This document shows positions 52,131 through 61,828 of a DNA stretch of 64,000 bases, piece after piece (position 1 is the stretch's first letter; each line of letters opens with the position of its first letter). The DNA lies in assembly GCF_001709345.1 (NCBI RefSeq), contig NZ_MDTQ01000001.1:2615955-2679954 (forward strand), written 5' to 3'. Made by a program: the position numbers and the translations under genes. Source of the DNA: Terasakiispira papahanaumokuakeensis. Lineage in GTDB: Bacteria; Pseudomonadota; Gammaproteobacteria; Pseudomonadales; Halomonadaceae. The notes below the pieces were generated by a model. It saw only the letters and a list, made by a program, of their open reading frames with translations. It was not told the DNA's origin and made no database searches.

Positions 52131-54440
52131 TTACGCTTGGCTCAGTGCGCCTTTAACATCAGCGGGGCGCATTGGGATTGAGCGTAAACGAACCCCCACC
52201 GCATCATAGATCGCATTCGCGATCGCTGGCGCGACAGGGGTTGTTGCCGGTTCACCTAAGCCCGCAGGCGCCGCATCCGTGATGATAAACTCAACCTTCA
52301 CCTCTGGGGTTTGCTGAATACGCAGGGGGGTATAACTATTGAAGTTATCATCCTTAAAACGCCCCTGCTGTAGCGCTGTACCTTCATAAAGCGCCATCGA
52401 CAGGCCCCACAAAGCGGCGCCCTGACACTGAGCTTCAGCCCCGTTCGGGTCGACAATGACCCCGGCATCAACCGCCACATAGAGCTTCTGAACATCCACC
52501 AAACCGGTTGAGCGATCGACATGGACTTGCACGGCACAGGCCACCCAGGTCGGCATATCGCGCTCTTGACCAAAGGTCGTCGCAATGCCGATGCCGGTGT
52601 CTTGAGGCAAGTCCTGACCCCAGCCAATCATCTCAGCGGCTTTTTTCAGTACAGCGGCCTGACGGTCAGCCCCCCCTTTAGCAATCGGCCCTTCACCGGC
52701 ATTACGCCCTTCGGCCTTCAAATGGGCTAGGCGGAAATCCAGCGGATCTTGTCCCACATGATGAGCGGCCTCATCCATAAAACTTTCAAGGGCCCAATTG
52801 GTCCACCCAGGCGCAACCGACCTCAACCATCCAGGACGGAAACTGGCATTAGCTAAATCGTTAGCAACAGCGCGAACACGTTGCGCCCCGACACTGTACC
52901 AATGATCCGCACCGGCAATGGAGAAGGGATCATACTTTTCACCATTCACCCCCGCAGGCATAAAGCTCGGCACCATGGCCTGTGTCGGCCATCCGGCAGA
53001 CGCATGATGCTCCATGGCCACCACCTGCTGGTCGGCATCGAACGCCATCTTCAGCTGTTGCACAGAGGCAGAGCGTGGACTATCAAACTGCATATCGCCA
53101 GGTCGGGTCATGACCATTTTAACTGGTTTGCCTCCCAACGCTTTTGAGGCTAATGCCGCCGGGACCGTGTAATCACCGTTGAGACGACGCCCGAAGCCGC
53201 CCCCTAACAGATAGGCCCGAATAATCACTTGCTCTTCTTTAACATCCAGCGCTTTAGCCAACCAAGGCAAGGTCAACGATTGCCATTGACAGCCAGAGTG
53301 AACTTCCCAGATTCCTTCTTCATTGCGGAATACCAGAGCATTCAGTGGCTCCATTTGCGCATGCAGTACGGTATGCGTCAGATACTCCTGCTCAATCTGG
53401 GTGCTCGCCTGGTCAAAAACCGGCGCTGTATCCACATTCCCGGTATCGAGAATGGCCCCTTGAGCGGCATCTTTTAATAAACGACGGCCGTGCTCAATGA
53501 TATCCGACTCGGAAACTTTAGACGCCTCACCGGCCGCCCAACTGACCTTCACTTTTTGGGCAGCCTTCTGAGCCGCATAAAAACTATCCGCAATCACCAT
53601 CACCCAGCCCGGCACATGACCACTGGGATCATCTAGTTGCAAGGTCTGTTGGTAGCCACGCACAGTCTGGGCTTCGCTATCATCCACCGCAGTCACACGG
53701 GCGCCATAGCGCGTGGGGGGCACAAGGGGGCAGCCATAAACCATCCCGTCGACTTGAGCATCGATACCAAAAATCGCCTGACCATTGGTTTTATTCTCGA
53801 TATCCAACGACTTAACGGCCTGCCCGACTAACTTCAGATCCTGATTCGGCTTCAGCGGCAAGGCTTTCAGCTCATCTTCACTGAACTGACGTGACACCCC
53901 TTGAGCCACTAGTTCGCCATAGCTGATACGTCGCTGCCCAGCCACGACATAACCGTGTTTGGCCTGACACGCTTTCGGCGAAATGCCCCAATGCCGCGCC
54001 GCCGCCTCAATCATCGCGGTACGGCCAGCGGCACCCGCCTGACGATAAATAGGCCAGCTTTGAGAGACAGACCAACTCCCCCCTGTGACCATTAACCCCC
54101 AGCGCTTAGCACTGTCGACATGGATAATATCGACATTGTCCCAATCCACTTCCAGCTCATCGGCCAAAATCCGCGCAATAGCGGTTCCCACATGCTGGCC
54201 CATTTCAGCACGAATGATGTTGACCTTCACCTGGCCCGCTTCATCAATCGAATACCAGAGGGTAGGCTCATAAGCCCGGCCATCATCAGGCAACACACGG
54301 CCATCCGCATTAGCCGGATTCATGGCTGCCCAGGCCGCAGTAGGAAAGCCAAAACTCACCCCTAAAGCGGTCATCCCAACCAAAAAGCCTCGGCGGGAGA
54401 TACCGGCAGACCCATTGGCTTCATCACGCAACTTGGCCAT
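52131..54440 (-). CDS. iorB: Molybdenum hydroxylase large subunit (isoquinoline 1-oxidoreductase beta type)
   Basis: 769-aa molybdopterin-binding subunit of a xanthine-oxidase-superfamily enzyme, closest to IorB. A twin-arginine signal (SRRGFLVG at 15-22, then a hydrophobic stretch to AWA) sends the cofactor-loaded complex to the periplasm. The molybdenum site segments GGGFGRRLNGDY (53.2 kb region) and the terminal GLGEPATTP with the catalytic glutamate near E730 are intact. It overlaps iorA by 17 bp. The substrate could be an N-heterocycle or an aldehyde; this cannot be decided here. Confidence 0.92.
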   Translation of the reverse strand: MAKLRDEANGSAGISRRGFLVGMTALGVSFGFPTAAWAAMNPANADGRVLPDDGRAYEPTLWYSIDEAGQVKVNIIRAEMGQHVGTAIARILADELEVDWDNVDIIHVDSAKRWGLMVTGGSWSVSQSWPIYRQAGAAGRTAMIEAAARHWGISPKACQAKHGYVVAGQRRISYGELVAQGVSRQFSEDELKALPLKPNQDLKLVGQAVKSLDIENKTNGQAIFGIDAQVDGMVYGCPLVPPTRYGARVTAVDDSEAQTVRGYQQTLQLDDPSGHVPGWVMVIADSFYAAQKAAQKVKVSWAAGEASKVSESDIIEHGRRLLKDAAQGAILDTGNVDTAPVFDQASTQIEQEYLTHTVLHAQMEPLNALVFRNEEGIWEVHSGCQWQSLTLPWLAKALDVKEEQVIIRAYLLGGGFGRRLNGDYTVPAALASKALGGKPVKMVMTRPGDMQFDSPRSASVQQLKMAFDADQQVVAMEHHASAGWPTQAMVPSFMPAGVNGEKYDPFSIAGADHWYSVGAQRVRAVANDLANASFRPGWLRSVAPGWTNWALESFMDEAAHHVGQDPLDFRLAHLKAEGRNAGEGPIAKGGADRQAAVLKKAAEMIGWGQDLPQDTGIGIATTFGQERDMPTWVACAVQVHVDRSTGLVDVQKLYVAVDAGVIVDPNGAEAQCQGAALWGLSMALYEGTALQQGRFKDDNFNSYTPLRIQQTPEVKVEFIITDAAPAGLGEPATTPVAPAIANAIYDAVGVRLRSIPMRPADVKGALSQA

Positions 54441-54903
54441 TGTCTGCCTCCTTCATTTTTTGAGCGGCATCTTTAATCGCAGCACGAATACGGACATACG
54501 TCATACAGCGGCATAAGTTGCCGCTCATCACCCCATCGATCTCTTCATCAGTCGGCTCGGGAATATCTTTCAACAATGCCGCCGCCTGCATAATCTGACC
54601 CGACTGGCAGTAGCCACATTGGGGCACCTGCAAATGCTGCCAAGCTTCCTGAACCGGGTGATCGCCCTGCTCAGACAAACCTTCAATCGTGGTAACTTCA
54701 GCACCTTCTACAGACGATACTGGCGTGGTGCACGAACGAGTCGCCCGTCCTCCCACATGAACAGTACAGGCGCCACAAGTGCCGATACCACAACCAAACT
54801 TAGTGCCCGTCATACCCAATTCGTCGCGAATCACCCATAGCAGAGGGGTATCAGCATCCACCTCAGCAACGACGGCCTGACCATTTAAAATAAATTGTGC
54901 CAT
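54424..54903 (-). CDS. iorA: Molybdenum hydroxylase 2Fe-2S subunit (IorA type)
   Basis: 159-aa small subunit with two [2Fe-2S] clusters. The plant-ferredoxin-type cluster is ligated by C38, C43, C46 and C58 (FGCGIGTCGACTVHVGG...RSCTT); the helical-domain cluster by C96, C99, C131 and C133 (QCGYCQSG...NLCRCMTY). It transfers electrons from the molybdenum site to the cytochrome c encoded 18 bp upstream on the same strand. No Tat signal of its own; it is expected to be carried with the large subunit. Confidence 0.95.
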   Translation of the reverse strand: MAQFILNGQAVVAEVDADTPLLWVIRDELGMTGTKFGCGIGTCGACTVHVGGRATRSCTTPVSSVEGAEVTTIEGLSEQGDHPVQEAWQHLQVPQCGYCQSGQIMQAAALLKDIPEPTDEEIDGVMSGNLCRCMTYVRIRAAIKDAAQKMKEADNGQVA

Positions 54904-54921
54904 TGTGCTTTCTCCCCTGAG

Positions 54922-56253
54922 TTAATGCTCGAACCGTGGCTGCTGACGAACGTCAGTGACCTGCTGCTGCAGGTTAGGCCAAGGTGACTCGCCCGCAGTG
55001 TGGCGTAAATAAGCGGCAATCTGTGCAATTTCAGCATCACTCAGGGCATCACGGAATCCAGGCATGACGACACCCGAAATACCTTGGTCTGCCCGTAGGC
55101 CATCCAAAATCACATTGACCAAGTTGGTGGGGGCATCCAGGTGAGTTGAAGAATCAATAGTCAGAAGCGGACGACCTTTGACTAGATGTTGGCCGTTGTA
55201 ATGACAAGACGAACAAGCGGTGGCATAAAGACGTGCCCCCTCATTAATCCGGGCATCTGGAATCGTCGCCTGATCAGTCAAAGCTGACTGCAACGCCTCA
55301 TGGAACTCTGCATCTAAGGCTTCATCACGATCAACCTGCGACGGCTCATCATGAGACAGATAAAGACTGATGGCCTGAATATCACGATCAGGCAATGCCG
55401 CCAGCCCCTGATGGATCACTGGAGCCATAGGTCCAGCCGCACTGCCATGTAACATTGAATTACCGGTGCGCAGATAGGTATAAAAATCTTGCTGACGCCA
55501 AGGGATCGGCGAAGGGTTTGATGGGGTCAGAGAAGGCGCAATCCAGCCATCAATCGCAGCCCCTTCATACATTTGATCATATTGCTCGGCGCCCACCGCA
55601 TTGCGTGGCGTATGACAAGCGCCACAATGCGCCACCCCTTCTGCTAAATAAGCGCCACGATTCCACTGATCAGACTTTTGCGGATCAGGTTCAAAGGGTG
55701 CCGTATCAGCAAACAACAATTTCCACCCGGCTTGCAGCCAACGCATATTGAGAGGGAAAGGAACGCCGTTAGCCTTTTTCTCTTCGTCAACGGCGGGAAC
55801 AGACGTCATGATATAGGCGTAAATCGCCTTGAGATCATGATCTGTCATTTTGTTGAAGTGCTCATAGGGAAAGGCCGGTAACAGATGGTGGCCATCACGG
55901 CTCACACCTGTTCTCATCGCTCTGATAAACGCCTCTTCAGACCAGCGACCAATCCCCGTTTCAGGGTCAGGTGTAATATTGCTGGAATAAATCGTGCCGA
56001 AACCGGTGTGCATTTCATAATTACCAGCATAAGGCTGGCCACCGGGAGAGGTATGACAGGTGCTGCAATAACCGGCTGACGCCAACATTTCACCTTGATC
56101 AATCATCTCTTGTGGGAACTGATCAGCCGAAGGGGGCGTTATCGGGTCAATAGCGGGATGCCAGGCGTAGAGGCTAAAACCTGCCAGCCCCACAATGGCC
56201 ACTAGACACACGCCATATATCAGGCGTTTTCGCATAAAAGAATGCCTCATCAT
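54922..56253 (-). CDS. Triheme cytochrome c, alcohol-dehydrogenase subunit type
   Basis: 443 aa with an N-terminal signal/anchor (MRKRLIYGVCLVAIVGLAGFSLYAW) and three CxxCH heme sites: C63-C66-H67, C210-C213-H214 and C347-C350-H351. This is the architecture of membrane-bound alcohol or aldehyde dehydrogenase cytochrome subunits. It heads the cyt c-iorA-iorB transcript, so it probably passes electrons from the molybdenum enzyme to the quinone pool or an oxidase. ATGATG start; a later ATG at 56235 is possible. Confidence 0.93.
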   Translation of the reverse strand: MMRHSFMRKRLIYGVCLVAIVGLAGFSLYAWHPAIDPITPPSADQFPQEMIDQGEMLASAGYCSTCHTSPGGQPYAGNYEMHTGFGTIYSSNITPDPETGIGRWSEEAFIRAMRTGVSRDGHHLLPAFPYEHFNKMTDHDLKAIYAYIMTSVPAVDEEKKANGVPFPLNMRWLQAGWKLLFADTAPFEPDPQKSDQWNRGAYLAEGVAHCGACHTPRNAVGAEQYDQMYEGAAIDGWIAPSLTPSNPSPIPWRQQDFYTYLRTGNSMLHGSAAGPMAPVIHQGLAALPDRDIQAISLYLSHDEPSQVDRDEALDAEFHEALQSALTDQATIPDARINEGARLYATACSSCHYNGQHLVKGRPLLTIDSSTHLDAPTNLVNVILDGLRADQGISGVVMPGFRDALSDAEIAQIAAYLRHTAGESPWPNLQQQVTDVRQQPRFEH

Positions 56254-56309
56254 TGGTCAGGTCAATCAATACTTCAGGTCAATGATCAGCGCCATAAAGC
56301 CCATCAGGG

Positions 56310-56333
56310 CTGCTCATGGCACTGCTCATAAGC
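56310..56333. repeat. Two tandem 12-bp repeats
   Basis: CTGCTCATGGCA followed by CTGCTCATAAGC. Confidence 0.6.
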
Positions 56334-56477
56334 CGCTTAAAAGCGATCATGGGTTATGTTCATTCAATCATGGTTGATTCAACACGATCGACGCCAGCAC
56401 TTGACCTGCCGGAGGATTCGTCGAGCGAAACCTTGGCAGCCAATGGATACTGACGCGCAAACGACATCAATTCTTGA

Positions 56478-56511
56478 TTAAAACAAGCTATCACTTAAAA
56501 CAAGCTATCGA
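56478..56511. repeat. Two tandem 17-bp repeats
   Basis: TTAAAACAAGCTATCAC and TTAAAACAAGCTATCGA, 15 of 17 positions identical; the sequence that follows (TTAAATCGTGCACTA) may be a diverged third copy. Confidence 0.85.
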
Positions 56512-56524
56512 TTAAATCGTGCAC
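56509..56524. promoter_or_regulatory. Second copy of the OhrR-operator core
   Basis: CGATTAAATCGTGCAC, identical to 6891-6906 beside ohr. It is about 256 bp upstream of the cytochrome c start. Whether it is a true OhrR site or a coincidence is not known. Confidence 0.35.
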
Positions 56525-56792
56525 TAACTAGTTTAGCACATGATGCTTGAGTGACTGTTCAAAAATTACATCAACTTATCGCGCGGCGCTCTTCATTGAA
56601 GAATACGAACGGCAACCGTTCAAAACGATTTTTTTTGCAACTACCTTTTTGCAACTCAATCTTATATTCTAGTCACAATTAACTCTATTTTTATTACATC
56701 TTTTATGACGCAGCCTTGAACTGCGCGTACAATACTCTCCTTTCATTGCCTCCCTGGCCTGAATAGGCCCCCAACCGTATGCTCGGCGCGCT

Positions 56793-59603
56793 ATGTGGTC
56801 GTTTCGAATTCTTGGTCCTTTTTTAGCCATTTCGTTAAGCAGTATTATTGCCTTGATCGTGCTATTGCTGATCACTGGGCGGGATATGGATCATCGCGCA
56901 ACAGCAGCCGCACAAGATTATCTCATTGGCGCGCTGGAGACAGCTCAAAGACAGCTGGCCAATGATGCTCAAAAAATCGCCACATTGGCCAATAGCATGC
57001 CGGATAAGCGTGTTCTACAGCGCATACCTCATCAACTCTATCAAGGCTGCATCTGGTGGCGCCACCAGGACCGTTGGCAAAGTGGGGACTGTACCGGGTC
57101 ACCTCATATCTCGACCCCTCCTGCGCTCTTAACCCCTCTGACTCAGGCGCATCGCATGGGGCTGATGCGCCATCAAAATACGGTCTGGCTATTTGCCACT
57201 CAACCGATGGCAAAACCCGGTGAAGCCTTACTCATGATCGCACCGATAGATAACGAGCTTTTAGCCCGTTGGGCGACGCCGCTTGCACTGCAACATTTGC
57301 AAATCACGCCGAACCCCGTGAACGCAGCAGACACAGCCAGCATTGAGCTACACAATTATCAAGGGCAAGCGATCGGCTATCTCACTTATCCCTTGCCATT
57401 ACCTGGCAAGGCCCTGGTGAAAGCCGCACTATTCCCCTTATTGGTTGTAATCGCCCTCATTCTGCTCATTGCCCTACTGATGGCCCGTAAACTCAGCCAA
57501 CTGATGCGCTCTCGTGAACAGAGTGAATCACGCCTGCGCCAAGTGATCGACTTAGTGCCCCATATGATCTATGCCCGCAGCCTCTCAGGCCAATTCATTC
57601 TGGCCAACCAAGCCACTGCACGCTTTTTTCAGAGCACGCCTGAGGCCATGCTGGGACATACCGCCGCCGAGCTCTCCAGCCATGGCGATATATTAGAATC
57701 CACTTGGGCCAGCGAAAGAACCGTCATTGAAAGTGGCCAAGCCCTGTATATGCAGGAAGAGCAGTTACCTGACCGTCAGGGACAAATGCACCAATGGCAA
57801 AGCAGTAAATTACGCTTCACGGACCAAGCCGGTGAAGCGGCGGTACTCAGCATCGCCATTGATGTCACCGAGCAACGCGCTCAGGCACAGCAGCTCCAAT
57901 TAATGTCAACGGCTCTGGAGCGTAGCGGTAGTGCGGTCATGTTGACCGCGGGTAGTGGCGAAATTTTATATATCAATGAACGCTTTACCCAACAGTTTGG
58001 TTATAGCACTGATGAGCTGTTGGGCCACTCTCTCATGGAGTTAATGCGACACTACCTATGTGCTGAGCAGCGCACACAAATCCTCAGAACCATGAGTAAG
58101 CAAGGCCAGTGGCGCGGCGAGCTTTCAGTTCCCCATCGGCGCGGTGGGCGCTTCTGGCTCATGGTCTCGATTGCACCGTTATCGATTGAAGCCAAAGGTT
58201 CAACTCCCGAACACTTTGTCGTGGTCGCTGAAGATATTACAGAGCTCAAACAAGCTCACCAAAAAATGGAAAATCTGGCCTTCTACGATACCTTGACCGG
58301 GTTGGAAAACCGCCGCCTGTTCAAAGAACGATTACAACAGGCTATTCGCGATGCAAGTCGATATGAGCACCTGTCGGCTTTGCTCTATTTAGATTTGGAC
58401 CGGTTCAAGCGCATTAACGACACCTTAGGCCATGACGCGGGCGACCAGCTCCTGATGACAACCGCGAAACGTCTGAAGACTTGTGTGCGCGAAGCCGACT
58501 CAGTCGCTCGATTAGGTGGCGATGAATTCACGATTTTATTACATCGTATTCGAGCACCTGAAGTTGCGGCCCATGTGGCCAACAAAATCATTAAAGCCTT
58601 AGCGGCCCCCATCCAGTTGGGCCAACAAAATATCATTGTCACCACCTCGATTGGGATCACACTTTTACCCCAAGACAGTGACACGCCCACAGGTTTGTTG
58701 AAAAATGCAGATCTCGCTATGTACCGGGCGAAACAGGAAGGGCGCAACAATTACCAGTTTTTTACACCGGAAATGAATACGCGGGCCAGCCACCTACTGC
58801 GCTTGGAAACCGAGTTAAGGGATGCCTTAGAGCAACGACATTTCACGCTCCATTACCAGCCTCAAATCCACTTAAAAACAGGTAAAGTCAGGGGGTTTGA
58901 AGCCCTGGTCAGATGGAACCATCCTCAGCATGGCATGATCCCGCCACTGGACTTTATTAGTGTCGCAGAAGAAACCGGGCAAATTGTCGAACTGGGATAT
59001 CAAGTGCTCGAGCAGGCCTGCCGTGAAATCAAACAGCTGCGAGAAACCAGCAAGCAACCGTACTATGTCGCGGTGAACCTCTCACCACGTCAGTTGAGAG
59101 ACCCTGGGCTGGTGCATTCAATCGCACAAATTCTGGAGCGCACCGGATTACCCGCCAGAAAGTTGGAACTGGAAATCACCGAAACGGCGCTCATGGAGCA
59201 AATTGATCAAAGCCTCGCCCTCTTGCATGACTTGGAAGCACTGGGGGTGACCTTATCCATTGATGATTTTGGTACCGGCTACTCATCACTGAGTTATCTG
59301 AAGCAGTTGCCTGTCCACTCCCTCAAGATTGATCGCTCTTTCGTCCAGGATATTCCAGCCGACCCAGATGATATGGCGATTATCGCCGCCGTCACGGCTA
59401 TGGCACAAAAGCTCAATATCGAAGTCGTTGCCGAGGGGCTGGAAACAGAACAGCAGTTCCACTATCTACGCTACAATCACTGCACACTGGTACAGGGCTA
59501 TTTCTTTTCTCCCCCCGTGCCTTTCGACCAACTGGAAGAGACTTCTATCAAGATTCAGCAGACCCTGACGGAAATGACCCAAGCAATCGAATACAACGAT
59601 TGA
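56793..59603 (+). CDS. PAS-GGDEF-EAL c-di-GMP signalling protein
   Basis: 936-aa inner-membrane protein. TM1 (about 6-28), a periplasmic region to about residue 210, TM2 (about 212-232), two PAS domains (about 245-365 and 370-490), a GGDEF domain with GGDEF at 575-579 and an upstream RxxD I-site (CVREADSV), and an EAL domain with EAL at 703-705 and DDFGTGYSSLSYLK. Both catalytic signatures are intact, so it may make and break c-di-GMP or switch between the two. The ATG at 56793 has only a weak upstream site. Confidence 0.94.
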   Translation: MWSFRILGPFLAISLSSIIALIVLLLITGRDMDHRATAAAQDYLIGALETAQRQLANDAQKIATLANSMPDKRVLQRIPHQLYQGCIWWRHQDRWQSGDCTGSPHISTPPALLTPLTQAHRMGLMRHQNTVWLFATQPMAKPGEALLMIAPIDNELLARWATPLALQHLQITPNPVNAADTASIELHNYQGQAIGYLTYPLPLPGKALVKAALFPLLVVIALILLIALLMARKLSQLMRSREQSESRLRQVIDLVPHMIYARSLSGQFILANQATARFFQSTPEAMLGHTAAELSSHGDILESTWASERTVIESGQALYMQEEQLPDRQGQMHQWQSSKLRFTDQAGEAAVLSIAIDVTEQRAQAQQLQLMSTALERSGSAVMLTAGSGEILYINERFTQQFGYSTDELLGHSLMELMRHYLCAEQRTQILRTMSKQGQWRGELSVPHRRGGRFWLMVSIAPLSIEAKGSTPEHFVVVAEDITELKQAHQKMENLAFYDTLTGLENRRLFKERLQQAIRDASRYEHLSALLYLDLDRFKRINDTLGHDAGDQLLMTTAKRLKTCVREADSVARLGGDEFTILLHRIRAPEVAAHVANKIIKALAAPIQLGQQNIIVTTSIGITLLPQDSDTPTGLLKNADLAMYRAKQEGRNNYQFFTPEMNTRASHLLRLETELRDALEQRHFTLHYQPQIHLKTGKVRGFEALVRWNHPQHGMIPPLDFISVAEETGQIVELGYQVLEQACREIKQLRETSKQPYYVAVNLSPRQLRDPGLVHSIAQILERTGLPARKLELEITETALMEQIDQSLALLHDLEALGVTLSIDDFGTGYSSLSYLKQLPVHSLKIDRSFVQDIPADPDDMAIIAAVTAMAQKLNIEVVAEGLETEQQFHYLRYNHCTLVQGYFFSPPVPFDQLEETSIKIQQTLTEMTQAIEYND

Positions 59604-59650
59604 TGCCAACGGAACCCTGCCAGCGCCGCATTAGAGTCTTATATATTAAA

Positions 59651-59675
59651 ACGCCCAGCCATAAAGGCCGGGCGT
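59651..59675 (-). terminator. Terminator of the inner acyl-CoA dehydrogenase gene
   Basis: ACGCCCAGCC/GGCCGGGCGT stem with one mismatch and a 5-nt loop; on the - strand it is followed by a T-run. It may also slow transcription from the + strand GGDEF-EAL gene. Confidence 0.7.
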
Positions 59676-59701
59676 CAACGACAAGCATGCTGTTATAGGT
59701 C

Positions 59702-61501
59702 TTATGCGGGATAGAAGTCCGCTTCATCCATGGCCATAAGCACTTCAGATCCTGCTTTGATTTGGGCCTCTAAGCCCAAAGTCCGGGGCAGAATACGCTT
59801 CATGTAGTGACTGCCAACCTGCAGCTTAGCCCGATAAAAGCCGGACGTATCACTATCTTGAGCGGCATAGGCCACTTGCATCATGCGCACCCACATATAA
59901 CCATAAGCGACTAGGCCAAACAGATTGAGATAATCAACTGCGGCCGCGCCTAACTCTTCGGGGTTCTGCTGGGCCTGTTCAATCAACCAATCAGTCACAG
60001 ATTCTAATCGAGTTAACTCCTGATTGAGCTGAGTCAGCCAAGGTTTGAGCTCTGCCTGGCCATCACACTCGGCCATAAAGGTGCGAATATCGTCAGTAAA
60101 GATTTTGACAAAAGCACCTTGGTTCGCAAAAACTTTACGCCCGACCAGATCCATCGCTTGGATGCCATTCGTGCCTTCATAAATTTGAGCGATACGGGCA
60201 TCCCGTACATATTGTTCCGCCCCCCACTCTTGGCAATAGCCACTTCCGCCATAAATCTGCTGCGCTTCAACTGTGGCATCAAACCCCCGGTCAGTGATGA
60301 AGGCTTTTGCCACTGGCGTCAGCAATGCCACCAGATCAGCCGCATGCTGTCGCTGCTGATCAGCTTGACTATATTTGCTCATATCCAGCTGCATGCCCAC
60401 ATAGGAGGCAAATGCCCGGCTGCCTTCATTAAAGGCACGTACATTCAGCGCCATACGTCGTACATCGGGGTGCACGAGAATCGGATCAGCAGGTTTGTCA
60501 GGTGATCGTTTCGCTTTATTCGGCGCACGGGACTGGAGACGATCGCGAGAGAAATCCATCGCACTTTGATACGCCACTTCGCCTAAACCTAACCCCTGAA
60601 TGCCAATCGATAAACGTTCATAGTTCATCATCGTAAACATGGCCGCCAAGCCACGGTTCGGCTCACCAATCATCCAGCCCTGAGCGCCATCAAAGTTCAT
60701 CACACAGGTGGCCGATCCCTTGATCCCCATCTTGTGCTCAATCGAGCCACAAAAAGCCGGATTGCGTTCACCAAGAGAGCCATCTTCGTTAATTAAAAAC
60801 TTGGGCACCAAAAAGAGAGAAATCCCTTTAGTACCTGCAGGCGCATCGGGTAACTTAGCCAGGACTAGATGAATAATATTTTCTGAAAGGTCATGCTCAC
60901 CACCTGTGATCCAGATTTTATTGCCCGTAATCACATAGCTGCCATCATCTTGCGGCTCAGCTTTAGTGCGGATCAGGCCCAGATCTGTCCCGGAATTAGG
61001 CTCCGTCAAACACATAGTGCCCAGCCAACGACCTTCATACATCGGCGGTAAGTACTGCTCTTTCACTTCATCGGAAGCATGTGAGTCAAGCAATAACGCA
61101 GCCCCATTATTGAGCGCCGGGTACAAGGCAAAAGCCGCATTAGAGGCATAAAGCATTTCCTCAAAGAGTACGGTGAGCATTTTCGGCATACCTTGCCCAC
61201 CATATTCGGGGTTACCGCCTAGCCCTAACCAGCCGCCTTCAGCCAGTGCCTGGAAAGCCTGCTTAAAGCCTGCCGGTGTTTTGACCGCTTGATCGGCATA
61301 CTGGCACTGTTCCTGATCGCCACTGAGATTAATCGGAAACAGTTCATTCTCCGTCAGCTTGGCCCCCTCTTCGAGGATGGCATCCACCAGATCAGGCGTC
61401 ACCTCTTCTGTCGCAGGCATGGAAGCCCATAATGCAGACGCCTGAAAAACTTCATTCAAGACAAAGCTCATATCCCGTAATGGGGCCTTGTACATTGCCA
61501 T
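59702..61501 (-). CDS. Acyl-CoA dehydrogenase, DmdC/FadE-like, paralog 1
   Basis: 599-aa FAD enzyme that oxidises acyl-CoA to the 2-enoyl-CoA. The start at 61501 (MAMYKAPLRDMSFVLNEVF) has AGAGGTG upstream; a longer reading lacks a site. Conserved segments: GTMCLTEPNSGTDLG, WITGGEHDLSEN, and GGSGYCQEWGAEQYVRDARIAQIYEGTNGIQAMDL with the catalytic-base glutamate of YEGT. The N-terminus and the C-terminal extension match the ~600-aa group that includes 3-methylmercaptopropionyl-CoA dehydrogenase DmdC. The next gene upstream is a close paralog. Confidence 0.93.
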   Translation of the reverse strand: MAMYKAPLRDMSFVLNEVFQASALWASMPATEEVTPDLVDAILEEGAKLTENELFPINLSGDQEQCQYADQAVKTPAGFKQAFQALAEGGWLGLGGNPEYGGQGMPKMLTVLFEEMLYASNAAFALYPALNNGAALLLDSHASDEVKEQYLPPMYEGRWLGTMCLTEPNSGTDLGLIRTKAEPQDDGSYVITGNKIWITGGEHDLSENIIHLVLAKLPDAPAGTKGISLFLVPKFLINEDGSLGERNPAFCGSIEHKMGIKGSATCVMNFDGAQGWMIGEPNRGLAAMFTMMNYERLSIGIQGLGLGEVAYQSAMDFSRDRLQSRAPNKAKRSPDKPADPILVHPDVRRMALNVRAFNEGSRAFASYVGMQLDMSKYSQADQQRQHAADLVALLTPVAKAFITDRGFDATVEAQQIYGGSGYCQEWGAEQYVRDARIAQIYEGTNGIQAMDLVGRKVFANQGAFVKIFTDDIRTFMAECDGQAELKPWLTQLNQELTRLESVTDWLIEQAQQNPEELGAAAVDYLNLFGLVAYGYMWVRMMQVAYAAQDSDTSGFYRAKLQVGSHYMKRILPRTLGLEAQIKAGSEVLMAMDEADFYPA

Positions 61502-61828
61502 GGTTTCACCTCTGTCCGTAAGTTGTGAAAGTGGAGAGCCAAGGCTCTCCATGACGGAAAATCATTTTCTAGTCATCATACGCTTTATGCTGCACAGCAC
61601 AAAGATCCCCGTGTGACTCACAAGTCTCCACTATTTAAGCCTCGCACATGATCAATACAATACAAGTGATAACGCGCCTTGAACTGATCTCTAGCGGCTC
61701 TTGATATAAAAAAAGCGGCTCAACATGAGCCGCTTAGTAGAGTGTCGTCAATTGTGTTATCGATTAATGACATTCATTAGCGTCATCGGTGACTGACCAT
61801 ACCTCAGGGACGATACCTGAAGACGACA
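61502..61828. other. Gap between the two acyl-CoA dehydrogenase genes
   Basis: 327 bp with a strong - strand terminator (61707-61735), so the downstream paralog needs its own promoter. I see no PsrA-type site here, in contrast to the region upstream of the other paralog. Confidence 0.6.
61707..61735 (-). terminator. Rho-independent terminator of paralog 2
   Basis: AAGCGGCTC/GAGCCGCTT with a 5-nt loop; on the - strand it is followed by a T-run of about seven. It is 94 bp after the stop of the upstream acyl-CoA dehydrogenase. Confidence 0.93.

Larger units (their letters stand above)
56254..56792. other. Divergent region between cytochrome c and GGDEF-EAL genes
   Basis: 539 bp. It contains two 12-bp repeats (56310-56333), two 17-bp repeats (56478-56511), a 16-bp copy of the OhrR-operator core (56509-56524), the symmetric TAACTAGTTTA just after it, and a T-rich stretch near 56640-56660 with the duplicated phrase TTTTTGCAACT. 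No gene was found. Confidence 0.55.
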
